From positions 147,273 to 211,272 of the forward strand of contig JAJEKV010000421.1 in assembly GCA_021234155.1 (NCBI GenBank): DNA of 64,000 nt, given 5' to 3'. Of this stretch, positions 20,288 to 30,030 are shown piece after piece. The notes beneath the pieces were generated by a model, which saw only the letters and a program-made list of their open reading frames with translations, was not told where the DNA came from and searched no databases. Position 1 is the stretch's first letter. Each line of letters begins with the position of its first letter. The translations under genes and the position numbers were made by a program. This stretch comes from Isoetes taiwanensis. Taxonomy: Eukaryota > Streptophyta > Lycopodiopsida > Isoetales > Isoetaceae.

Positions 20288-21390
20288 ATGGTTATGGCTT
20301 TCTTCTCGATGGTCATGCATCTTCTCCTCATCTTCTTTCTCTCTAGGTGCTATGCCAATTTTACCTTCGATCCCTTCAACGTAGATTCTTTCAAAAACCT
20401 CACCTTCAATGGCGATGTAAGCAGCAATAAAGACTCTGTGGATCTTACCAGGAACAAGTCTAATAAGCTCATTAACGACAGCATTGGCAAAGTATATTAC
20501 GAGGAGCCCTTTAGGTTCAAGAATGCAACAACTGCAGCATCCTTCTCTACGTTCGTCACCTTCCAGATTACTACGTCGCCGGATCTTTGTCCTGGCGACG
20601 GCATATGGTTCTTCCTCCAGGTGGCACCTCTGCTGATAACTCGTTATACGTTATTTTTGCATTAGCCGTTAGCTAACTGATAACTGCTAACTCCCAACTA
20701 TGCCAGGTGCATCCCCGCGACGATCCTGGTTTGTTTGCGGTGACTTCAGGGCCCATTGCCAGTAATCCTTTCCTTGCAGTTGAGTTCGACACTTACGTTA
20801 ATAATGATAGCGCCACAGACAGTGATCACAACATATCATGTGGAAGTGGAACCAAATGTTCCTCGCATTCTTCCCACGTTGCCATCGATTTGAATACCTT
20901 TATCTCTGTCAACTATAGTTGCTATGCCGGCCTTACAAGCGGCAAACAGCAGGCTTGGATCGATTATGACGGACACACTAAAACTCTTGAAGTCAGAATG
21001 GCCAACGAATCAGGTTCGCGTCCTTCCAGAGCTGCCGTCTCTGCTCAAGATGTAGATCTGCACCAATTGTTTAGTGTTTATGATTACTTGTATGTTGGGT
21101 TTTATGGACTAACCGTTGTGGCAGCAGAATTGCACACAGTTTATTCTTGGAGTTTCAATATTACCCAACTTGAAGATCATTTGCCTGCTCCTTCTCAATC
21201 GCCATTTCCTGTTCCTGTGATCGTTGTAATGGTCGTTATCATATTTGTTTTTCTCGACTGTGCCTTGCTTAGTTTCTTCTACATCAAAATGGCGAGGAAA
21301 AAGGAGCAAGAAATCTCTGAAATGGAAGGTCCTCTTCAGGGACCTAGTCACCGAAGACGCAAAGACGCCTTTGGAGTAGCTGAAGGCTAG
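20288..21390 (+). CDS. L-type lectin receptor-like protein lacking a kinase domain
   Basis: The start at 20288 gives a signal peptide (MVMAFFSMVMHLLLIFFLSR) and then NFTFDPFN, the usual opening of plant legume-lectin receptor ectodomains. Exon-like part 1 ends FFLQ at 20620. Part 2 resumes in frame at 20707 and runs to a stop at 21390. An 86-bp stretch between them starts GT and ends AG, so a short phase-0 intron fits. Lectin landmarks are GDGIWFFL, the metal-site strand LAVEFDTYVN, SSHVAIDLN and the closing VYSWSFN. A membrane helix (PVIVVMVVIIFVFLDCALLSF) is followed by basic MARKK and a stop about 30 residues later. The usual cytosolic Ser/Thr kinase is absent, giving about 338 aa. It could be a truncated pseudogene or a kinase-less receptor binding extracellular ligands. 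Confidence 0.8.
20621..20706 (+). other. Short intron or insertion inside the lectin ORF
   Basis: The 86 bp run from CCAG|GTGGCA to GCCAG|GTGCAT. Removing them restores the frame between FFLQ and VHPRDDPGLF. The repeated CCAGGTG at both borders would also fit an inserted sequence with a 7-bp direct repeat. L-type lectin receptor genes are usually intronless, which makes this noteworthy. Confidence 0.5.
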
Positions 21391-21591
21391 TCACATGTGC
21401 GCGTTTTCTTGAAGCGCGGGACCATTTCGGGCAGTAGCTGCCGACCCAAGCAGCCGCTTATGGCCACCCTTCCATCGGTGACCATAAGCAGCTTGCACTG
21501 TGGCTGTTCATGGCCAGCGGCCCACATGGCTGCTCCAATTTGAAGCAAGCGGTTCGTTGCATTTACATGTGCGGCAGCGGCTTCTAGCTTC

Positions 21592-21996
21592 TGTTTAAAT
21601 CCAAATAGCAGATATATAGCAGAAATCATCCACAAAGCTTCGAATTGTATCTTGTTTCTCTATTTCCTCCATTTCCCTATCTCTTTGTCCTCCATGGATT
21701 TGAATACATCCCATCAGACCTCTATGAAGAAGACGAAATCGAGGTTGTTCCTTCCTTGCATAATTTGATTTTCCAAATAATAAAAACAAGAAAATATGAG
21801 GTAATCAGACTAGAATTGCATTGCTTCTCATTGTTCTTATACAAGAGACGGTGCTCCAAATAGAGCATGGGCACCGTCATAGCTTATGCCCGTAATAGCT
21901 CTGTGAACAATGGAGTTTTCAATGACATACTAAAAACAGATCAACCTAACCCTAGATCATGAAGTCACTTTGTTTCAGAGAATATTCCAATGTCCA
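21592..21996 (-). repeat. Probable 3' LTR of the Copia element
   Basis: Minus-strand sequence starting TGGACATTGG just after the polypurine tract is taken as the LTR start. The other end is guessed from a TG/CA boundary near 21592. A second LTR is missing for comparison, so the left border is uncertain. Confidence 0.45.
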
Positions 21997-22010
21997 ATAC
22001 TCCCCCTCAA
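21997..22010 (-). other. Copia polypurine tract
   Basis: The minus strand reads TTGAGGGGGAGTAT, a form very common just before Copia 3' LTRs in plants. Confidence 0.7.
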
Positions 22011-22111
22011 GAGTGACTTCATTTACAATTCAAATCAGCTATTGTACCAACAGAATAACAACGCAAAATAAGAACTGAATAGATCTACTTTACTTGATTT
22101 TCAGCACCGTT

Positions 22112-22665
22112 TCACGTATCTGCTGCATCTCCAGCTCTCACCATCCCCATTTCGTCCAAGCACTCAGAATATCTTCTCCTTGCTAAGGGTTTCTGTGAGA
22201 GCATCTGCAGACATAAAGTGAGTCTTAAGATGCTTGATGACAATCTTTCCTTCCTCAACTTTTTCACGATTGAAATGGAACTGAGTCTCAATGTGCTTTG
22301 CTTTGCTAAAATTGCTAGGATTCTTCCGAGGGTTGGTTGCTTTATTGTCATTGAAAATGTGATTAGCATGTTCTATTACGCTCCCAAATCTCTAAGAAGC
22401 GCCTCCGACCATATGGTTTCTTTGAAGTACGCACATATTACCATGTATTCACTTTTCACAGAACTTCTGCGGTGGCTTTACGCTTTTACGCTACTCAACT
22501 AACCACTCCCCTTGCGGCTTAAAGCGAAGCGTGCGAGATTTTCTAGAGTCAAGATCACTGCGTAATCGGCATCCACAAAACCTTCTAGAATAGGATGTGT
22601 GAGACACAATGCCGCCATAACAGGCGCCTAAGTGTATGGTATTCTTCAAATACCTTAAAATTCTT
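22112..22665 (-). CDS. Copia RNase H, broken
   Basis: Minus-strand pieces match the Copia RNase H order. An ADYA-like start lies near 22570. A SEYMVICA...KETIWSEALLRDLG segment lies around 22380-22450. Beyond it are KAKHIETQFHFNREKV and LKTHFMSADALTETL, and the end is CLDEMGMVRAG. The domain is split over at least three frames. One break sits where TCAGGC would be expected and the sequence reads CGCACGC, the same CAG-type alteration seen in other repeats. Confidence 0.7.
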
Positions 22666-23653
22666 TTAAACTTCTTGCGATTGGTGGGGCCACAGGTTCT
22701 CCAAGGATTGGCTTACAGTGATGACAGCCTCTGCAATGTCTGGCCTGCTACACATCATGAAATGCATGAGGGATCCGACCACTCCTGTAGGGATATGTTG
22801 CATGGATTGTTTGCCAGTGGCGGTTGTGGGACACATGACAAAGGTCAGGTGACTAGCGATCGGCGGGGTGCTTACATCTCTTGCATGCTCCATATTATAT
22901 CTAGCAAGAAGCGATTCGATACCTTTTGCACAGTGCGAGGGTGGCAGAGTGAGTGGCTGATCACGACCACTTGTATCCCTAAAAAAATACTTTAAAGGAC
23001 CAAGATCGTCATACGGAAGCTTGGAGTCAATCTTTGCCTTGGTCTGATTCATCATATCAGCAGAGTTGGATGCTAGAATGAGGTCATCGACATAAAGCAC
23101 AACAATCATAAGATGTGACCCACTTACTTTAGAATAGATATTCCAATCAGCCTCGCTTCTGGTAAAGCCCTGAGCAGTAAAGAAAGCATGTATGGTCTTA
23201 TACCAGAGCCGAGGGGACTGTTTCAAGCCATAAATAGCCTTATTGAGCTTGCATACTTCTTTCTCATGGCTGGGAGCAATAAATCCGGTGGTTGTTTCAA
23301 GTATACCTCCGTCTAGTTTGCCATGCAAAGCACTTTTTGGCGTCCATTTCTTTGTAAGTCAAGCTCAAGTGCAGCAGCCAATGCCAAACTCTCACAGAAG
23401 TAAGGCGTGCAACTGGAGCAAAGGTCTCATGGTAGTCAATACCAGCAGTCTGAGAGCAGCCTCTAGCAACCAGCCGAGTCTTGTATCTAGTAATAACATT
23501 GTTTTCATCATATTTGATTTTGTAAATCCACTTACAGGTGATAGCTTTCCGTCCAGGTGGTAAGCTGCACAAATCCCACGTGTGGTTCTCCATCAAAGAA
23601 GCATATTCTTCTTCCATCGCTTGCCTCCATAAGAGCTTGTCATGACTTTGCAT
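22666..23653 (-). CDS. Copia reverse transcriptase
   Basis: Two overlapping frames are seen. Frame 23653-23297 has WRQAMEEEYASLMENHTW, CKWIYKIKYDENN and RLVARGCSQTAGIDYHETFA. Frame 23328-22666 has CKLNKAIYGLKQSPRLWY and the catalytic YVDD in VVLYVDDLILAS (residues 79-82), then PDIAEAVITVS. The frames switch near 23310, at the LDAKTAF-like region (MDAKKCFAW here). The remaining motifs are in the usual order for Ty1/Copia. Confidence 0.87.
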
Positions 23654-23714
23654 GGCTTCTAAGTATGTGCTTGGTTCTTCTCACGGATGCATTCTTTGTT
23701 CTTGCGGGGCCAAA

Positions 23715-24964
23715 TCAATTTGCACCTCTAGGCTTTCTACTATCAAGGTAATCTTGCATTCTGGCAGTGTTCTTCCTAGATCGGGTAGACCTCCTTGGTT
23801 CAACAGCACCAGTATCATCCTCCCTGGCACCCCCTGCAGTATCATCCTCACTAGCAGTATCATCCTCACTAGCACCCCCTGCTGATTCAGGCTCAGATGG
23901 AATATCAATTTCTTCTACAAGGGTGTTTTGGGTGTGATCAGCATCTTCAATATCTGTATCACTAGAGTCATCTGCATCTTTATGTGTAGCAACCTCAAGA
24001 GGACCAAAGTGAGATGGCTTCTTATTATGCCCTATACTAAAATCCTGCTCATCAAAAATCACACTTCTTCTGATCATCATTTTGCATGTACTAGGTATAA
24101 ACAGTTTATAGCCTTTAGTAATCTCACCATAACCTACAAACATGCATGGGACTGCTCTATTTGAGAGTTTACCTGATTTGCGTTCTTCTCTAGAGACATG
24201 CGCATATGTTGTACACCCCAAGATCTTAAATCCTTCAACATTAGGTTTCTTTCCTGTCCATATCTCCTCCGGTACACCATTGGCTCTGACCTTAGTTGGC
24301 ACTTTCGATTTATGATGTAGACTCTTGTATGGATGAAATACTTGAGAACTTGTGGTCAATGCTTTTGGACAAAAAGCATAACCACGCACACTCAAAGACG
24401 AGACGATTCTTGCGCTCTGACGCCATTTTGCTGATGCTCATGTGCCACCGATGTCTCATGAATAATGCCAAAGCTTTGAAGAAATTCAGAAAATTCCCCT
24501 CCAACGAACTCTCCTCCTTGATCTGTTCCGATAGTTGTCTTATCCGTGAGGTTCTCTACCATGGCCTTCCATGTTTTCAACTGACCAAAAGCATCAGATT
24601 TATAGGCCATAAAGAACACCCAATTTTTCCTTGAAAAGTCATCAACCAATAACAGAAAATACCTTGATCCTCCAAAAGAGGTGACGCGTGCTGGTCCCCA
24701 TACATCCATGTGCACAACTTCCAAAGGTTGCTTTGCACGAGAACCTTTGCATTGTTTGTAAGCCTTCCTGCTAAGTTTTCCGAGGGTGCAACCCTCACAT
24801 ATTCCTAGAGGAGCTTTGAGTCTAGGCATTCCAAGCACCAAGTTTTGTTCTTTCATTTTCTTCAGAAAATCATAATTGGCATGCCCTAGCCTTTCATGCC
24901 AAATTTGATGCTCATTAGTTGATACCACAGCCAGGGCAGTGGACTGTCCTTTGTACCAACTCAA
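23715..24964 (-). CDS. Copia integrase and linker
   Basis: Frame 24964-24392 starts with the zinc-binding module (H19, H23, H28 in HQIWHERLGHAN; Cys pair in CEGCTLGK at 56-59). The core follows, with Asp in HMDVWGP (D87) and Asp in TDQGGEF (D148). The Glu expected after QQNGV is displaced by a one-base shift (HQQNGVRAQESS in frame, ERKNR in the next frame). Frame 24395-23715 has the downstream GKKPNVEGFKILGCTTYAHV and VPCMFVGYGEITKGYKLF segments and a Glu/Asp-rich linker (24-nt-type repeats GGASEDDTASEDDTA). Confidence 0.85.
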
Positions 24965-25265
24965 ACTTCCTTCCCTTTCTCCACGCTTGCTTTTGCAAAA
25001 CAGTAAGTCGTGAATTACATGTTTACACCACCATTTTTAGGTGACACAACTGTTGCAATCTTGAAAGAAGAGGGTGCCCCAGTTTCTTGAGTCACTCATC
25101 AGACTGATGATTTTGTTTTAAACATTTTTGCAAGCTTATCATGTTGGTTTAAACAATAGTTTCAACTATGCAGAAGCTGTAAATATTGTTCCAATGGACT
25201 CATTTCCACATGGGCAATAGGTCGTTGAGCTTTTGTAGGACAACAATCTCACATGATAAGCAGCC

Positions 25266-25350
25266 TAGCCTCTGTGCCTTCATGCTATTCTTTTTTCTAT
25301 TTTATAAGCAGCCTCTGTGCCTTCATGCTATTCTTTTTTTTATTTTATTT
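25266..25350. repeat. About 43-bp tandem duplication
   Basis: GCCTCTGTGCCTTCATGCTA followed by a T-rich run is repeated head to tail. Confidence 0.85.
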
Positions 25351-25804
25351 CTTATACGGTGAAGTCAAAGTCTGAAATGCAAAGACGATGTTGTGTTCTT
25401 GAATGCCATGTCCAGTTACAATGAAAAATGCATTGTGCATGGAATCTGCCTTTTTTATGCATGCCTGCTGCTTCTCCACAATAGCACACTGATCTTATAT
25501 CTAAGAATTACATGATCTTACATCTAATAATTCTGTGAATAAAATTCAAGATGGTGCCTTTTTGGATTATGGCAGTTCTGTTGCAGTTCAGATATGAAGC
25601 CCTTGGACATTCTTCTAGTTTATGTGACACTTATATCATTCCATATAGTATCCCTATTTTGAATACACGGTATGAATCTATTCAAACTTTTCCCCTTCTT
25701 TTTTCAAAGTGCTTCATGTTTAAGAGTTATGGCAATTATTGTTAATAATAGGTGACTACAGATGATGGTTATTTGGTGGCCCATGCCCTCTAGAGTTTGA
25801 CACC

Positions 25805-25833
25805 TATCTCTCTCTCATACCGATAGAGAGAGA
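25805..25833. repeat. Short inverted repeat
   Basis: TATCTCTCTCTC and GATAGAGAGAGA flank a five-base loop and could form a hairpin. This may be a simple-sequence accident. Confidence 0.6.
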
Positions 25834-25920
25834 ACCATAGTCTCAAACTCAAAACAGTGTTTCAGCAAATCTAGAGTGGAGCCCCTAGTTCATGTCTCAA
25901 AACAGTGTCCCAGATACAGT

Positions 25921-26000
25921 AAGTATGTCTAGTTCACAGTGTGAGTGGAGCCCTCTGTGTAAGTATGTCTAGTTCACAATGTGAGTGGAGCCCTCTGTGT
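25921..26000. repeat. 40-bp tandem repeat, two units
   Basis: AAGTATGTCTAGTTCACA, one variable base, then TGTGAGTGGAGCCCTCTGTG is present twice in tandem with one mismatch. Confidence 0.9.
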
Positions 26001-26389
26001 CCCTTTCAGTTGCTTCCTTTAGAGTGCCCTTACAGAGTGGAGCCCAAATGCCTCCCTTCAATTCAATTCCTAACATATTGATTGGCATTGCAGAGGACTC
26101 AAGGCATAACTCTTCTGTTTACTTTTATGGATCCATCTAGGCAATAGCTGGTGCTTTGCTGATACTCGGTCGGCAAGACAATTCTTTTTGTTTGCATATG
26201 CTGCATATGGATATTTCTCTTCACTGTATAGCTTCCATCTCAACCTACTTCACCACTTTTCTTTACATTTAACCAAGATCCATGGCCTTGTTAATTACCT
26301 TGCTGCTTTATTCCCTTGTTTTTTCTTCGCCTTTCGACAATCTGTCATTTGATAGGGTTCTTAGATCCACCTAATGTACAATACAATAA

Positions 26390-27440
26390 ACCATCATCCC
26401 ATCATGCTCAGCAGTTTACCCACCATGTATGCCATTTTATAAAAAATAATAACTCTTGCCATTTGTACAGAATCGTCTACAATAGTGCCAATTATAGAAG
26501 ATGCCAGTAGGGCTCCAATTTTTATTATAGATTTTATGTATTAGTATAATCTATAACATACTCTGTGAGTTCTACTCAATGGAGAAAATAATGTTGATGC
26601 ACAAACTCTGCTCGGCATTGGAACAAATTGTGCAGTATATTTCGAAGAACCAGTGGAAGCCATGGGTGCACCACAAACTAGACAAGCTTCAGCAAGAAAA
26701 AGGAACAAATTTGTGGCAATTCAAAAGGTTTGGTATCTTGGCAAAGTACTTAGGATGAGGAGGAAGTCTGGCAATGCATGGAGAGAGAGTAGAGAGCCCA
26801 TGGACTTAGTTAAACGCCCGTCCTTTGAAGTTCAATTAAATCTTGCATATTACAAAAAACATTGCAGCAAGGATGGCAAGTCCACGTGGTTTACTTACGA
26901 TCTGACCGATTATGAACACTTTGATTTGCTAATCACTGAGCAATTGCGGAGTTCAAGAGCATTTTAGTCAGAGCTTTAAAAAATTTATGAAGCTTGCCGC
27001 ATAATGCATTACAAAATCTCATAAGAATGGCATCTTTGGTGGGTACATGGAATTGGCGGGCTGACCTGGCGTAGATATTCACTTAAATTGTATACATACA
27101 AACTTGGCCTGTTGTACCCGAAGACCACATGTGATTATGCAGATCCTACAAGCACAAATCGGCCTCATAAGGTTTCAATCCCATGCACACACCAAATCCT
27201 TAAACTGTGCATGATCCAGGAAACATATGAATTTAAGCAGTAGCCAATTCAAAACTAAAGAATCTTAGAGCAATTTGTCATGCCTCTACTGCAACAAGAG
27301 GACAGAACTTGCTAACGCTCATTTATCCTGCAACACCACCACCACCACCACGAGAACTCTTGCTAGATTTTGAAAACAAATCTCATGTCCATTATGTCAA
27401 ACATGAATCAACAAGAACCTATGATGTAACGTTCAAAGTT
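26390..27440. repeat. Segmental direct repeat, copy 1
   Basis: It matches 28690-29400 closely at both ends (for example TGCCATTTTATAAAAAATAA and the CACCACCACCACCACGAGAA region). Copy 1 contains an extra block of about 330 bp, including a 104-codon ORF, that copy 2 lacks. Confidence 0.85.
26653..26967 (+). CDS. Unrecognised 104-codon ORF, possible exon
   Basis: The frame is open upstream of its Met as well (GIGTNCAVYFEEPVEAMG). It encodes a basic middle (RKRNKFVAIQKVWYLGKVLRMRRKSG) and a charged C-terminal part (CSKDGKSTWFTYDLTDYEHF). The composition looks like real protein coding. I do not recognise the family. The block is absent from the otherwise matching repeat copy at 28690-29400, so it is either an exon deleted there or an insertion here. 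Confidence 0.4.
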   Translation: MEAMGAPQTRQASARKRNKFVAIQKVWYLGKVLRMRRKSGNAWRESREPMDLVKRPSFEVQLNLAYYKKHCSKDGKSTWFTYDLTDYEHFDLLITEQLRSSRAF

Positions 27441-27760
27441 GCATCATATGTTGTGTAAAAAGCCTTACCAAGTAGTAAAACACTAAGTCATTCATATGTG
27501 GAGCCATTGACAGACATTGTTTGCCAAATTTCCTTTACCTTCAGAAACACAAATCGAAATGTTAGAATTGAATCTGGGGATCTAAGTTTATGATGTGAAC
27601 AGATTCAGAGGCAATGTCAGGATTATAAAAAGCAATACTAAGTCAAAGAGAGTAAGGTGAATAAGGGAGTCTCACTTAAGATCCCAAAACAATGTCGATA
27701 CAACCTTTAAGTATGAGTGAAACCAATGCAATTTTTCAAAGATATTAAATAACGACATAC

Positions 27761-28310
27761 CTTCTGAGATGCCTGAGCTTCCTCAGATTCATACAAGTCT
27801 CTTTCTTTAGTCGAGGACGCGGGAGCTGTTGCGGCCTTCAATTCAGGCGGAGAGAGAACCTTATTGATACCTAGAATAGACAAGTGTTCATCTGTAAAAT
27901 ATCATGATCATATACAAGAGCTGCACTTTCACCTTCTCCAAACTGAACAAATCCATCAGATTCCTGAGCCATAATCTTGTGAGGCAACTTTAGGTAGAAT
28001 AATGAACCTTGCCAAACCGTCTTACAACATTGTAGAGACTTTCTTCAGTTTGGTACTCAGACATGAGCAAAGCTTCAACACCACCAGGGCCATTAAGTTG
28101 CTCATTAAGAGGTCTATGGCCTGATCATTTGGAGCTAGGAGAGTGAGTTTATGTCCTTCATTTATAAGCCTTTCTAAATCCCAAGCAAAAGATGTTAGAT
28201 TGACCAGAAGCTCTGCCATTTTACTGTATCCACCGTAATTTACTAATGCAGACACAAAATCGTTCACATCTTCCCATCCATAGAACTTATGGTGCCCGTT
28301 AGATTGTCAT
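27761..28310 (-). pseudogene. Fasciclin-like arabinogalactan protein (FAS1 domain) exon
   Basis: The minus-strand ORF 28267-28022 reads NDFVSALVNYGGYSKMAELL, then NLTSFAWDLERLINEGHKLT and LLAPNDQAIDLL, the FAS1 core of plant fasciclin-like arabinogalactan proteins (the group of Arabidopsis FLA15-18). In other frames the domain continues: KLPHKIMAQESDG, VQFGEGESAALVYDHDI and LSILGINKVLSPPELKA (about 27990-27830). The exon ends at 27761 in CAGAAG|GTATGT, a good donor. Upstream frame also reads GHHKFYGWEDV. These proteins are secreted, usually GPI-anchored, wall/adhesion glycoproteins. At least two frame changes occur, so it is either a pseudogene or misread. The first exon was not found. Confidence 0.72.
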
Positions 28311-28689
28311 TTGTTTAAGGATCCCCCTATGTATTATTTTGATGCAATTCTGTTTTCTACTTTATTTCTTATACAATGAAACAAAAGTCTGAAATGCAAA
28401 GTCTTGAATTTGGTTATAGCCTTTCTTGCAACAATCTCTACCGAAATATGATTCCTGCCAATTACTGGGTTTTAAGAACAAGTACTAATAATTGCAATTT
28501 AGAACGGCCATTGGCTAAGTGATGTAGTCCCCATTCCAGTCCGATTCCATGCCATAGCCAAGCTTCTATCATAAACCATAAACATACGGGTTAAGCAACA
28601 AAAAGTGAAAGACCAAGATTGATTTTAGATAGGACTGAATTCGAAAAATGGCTGGATGCAGATGCAAATAGAAATCTTACCTGAAGTCA

Positions 28690-29400
28690 GCTTGTTATCT
28701 GGGTTGGTTACCCACCACGTATGCCATTTTATAAAAAATAATAACTCTTTCCATTTGTACAGAATCGTCTACAATAGTGCCATTTATAGAAGATGCCAGT
28801 AGCACTCCAATTTTTATTACAGATTTTATGTAGTATAATCTACAACATACTCTGTGAGTTCTACTCAATGGAGAACTCTTATGAACACTGATTTGCTAAT
28901 CTCTGAGCAATTATGGAGATCAAGACCATTTTAGTCAGAGCTCTAAAAATTTTATGAAGCTTGCTGCATAATACGTACAAATCTCATAAGAATGGCATGC
29001 TGGTGGGTACATGGAATTGGCGGGACGGCCTCTGGTTGTAGATATTCACTTAAATTGTATACATACAGGACTTGGCTCTTTGTGCAGAAGACCACGTGAT
29101 TATGCAGATCCCACAAGCACAAATCGGTCTCATAAGGTTTCAATCCCATGCACCCGCCAAATCCTTCCAGGAAACATATGAATCTAAGCAGCAGCCAATT
29201 CAAAATCTAAAGAATCTTAGAGCAATTTGTCATGCCTCTACTGCAACAAGAGGGCAGAACTTGTTAACGCTCATTTATCTTGCAACAACACCACCACCAC
29301 CACGAGAACTCTTGCTAGATTTTGAAAACAAATCTCATGTCCATTATGTCAAACATGAATCAACGGGGAACCCATGATGTAATGTTAAAAGTTGCATCTT
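28690..29400. repeat. Segmental direct repeat, copy 2
   Basis: Counterpart of 26390-27440 without the 104-codon ORF block. The junction lies after TCTACTCAATGGAGAA, resuming at TATGAACACT. Copies differ at several CAG/CTG or CCATG/CACG positions. Confidence 0.85.
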
Positions 29401-29519
29401 ACCGGGTAAGCTTCCGGGGTTCTTGTTGGCCCTCGTCTGGACATGGACTTGGAACTCTCTCCCCAGAAGGTTAGGGTTCTCTTGTGGCAAAGTGGTGCAA
29501 TTTTTGCATTAGGGTAAAT

Positions 29520-29840
29520 GTTACGGTGCATAGATTTAAGCCGGTTTGTGAGTTTTCTTTTCACGCTTTATGCGTTTTAATGAATAATGATGAATTGTAT
29601 GATATGGCACATATTTGCCGGTATAAAGCGTAAAAAATGAAGAAAAAAAAATTCCGAGGAAGATTTTCGGCGACGCATTGAAAACAACGTGAAAGCCTGT
29701 ACGCCCGAAAATTTTTCGGCACTGTAACAGCTGGAAAACCGCACGCCGAACACAAATTTTTTTTTTTGTGAACCTTCAGATCAAAGACGCGAAGAGTATT
29801 TTTCCAGCGTCGATACGTAAGAATTGGCAGACGTGAATTT
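29520..29840. other. AT-rich segment with dispersed CG-containing words
   Basis: It contains AGCGTAAAAA, CGAGGAAGATTTTCGGCGACG, CGAAAATTTTTCGG and GACGCGAAG, separated by A- and T-runs. It resembles, in style, the palindrome cluster at 43650. The 97-codon minus ORF here looks fortuitous. Confidence 0.4.
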
Positions 29841-29850
29841 TTTTTTTTTA

Positions 29851-30030
29851 GCACACCAGCCCTAGGGCCTACATCCTTTCCTCAAATTCCTAGCCTATCC
29901 ACGTGTAATTTCCATGTCATCAAAATCTGATGTGCCTTATTTTGGACCGTCCGGATCTTTACTTTCACAAATCTAAGGCCAGGGAAATTAGAAAATCAGG
30001 AAAAAAATGAAGGCGGAGATGGAAAGGGTC
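29851..30030. repeat. About 180-bp dispersed repeat, copy 1
   Basis: It starts after a T-run with AGCACACCAGCCCTA and runs through CCTATCCACGTGTAATTTCC to GGAAATTAGAAAATC. A second copy lies at 32790-32966 in the same orientation. Confidence 0.85.

Larger units (their letters stand above)
21592..25080 (-). mobile_element. Ty1/Copia retrotransposon, 5'-truncated
   Basis: Read on the minus strand, it contains part of integrase (from the zinc-binding domain on), reverse transcriptase, RNase H, a polypurine tract and a probable 3' LTR. Gag and protease are not found beyond about 25080, and no matching 5' LTR is seen up to 26 kb. Multiple shifts and stops break the polyprotein. The element begins about 200 bp after the lectin ORF stop. 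Confidence 0.85.
25081..26389. other. Intergenic with short repeats
   Basis: No recognised gene. It contains the small repeats listed separately at 25266-25350, 25805-25833 and 25921-26000. A stretch near 25344-25385 (TTATTTCTTATAC...AAAGTCTGAAATGCAAAG) recurs at 28360-28405. Confidence 0.45.
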
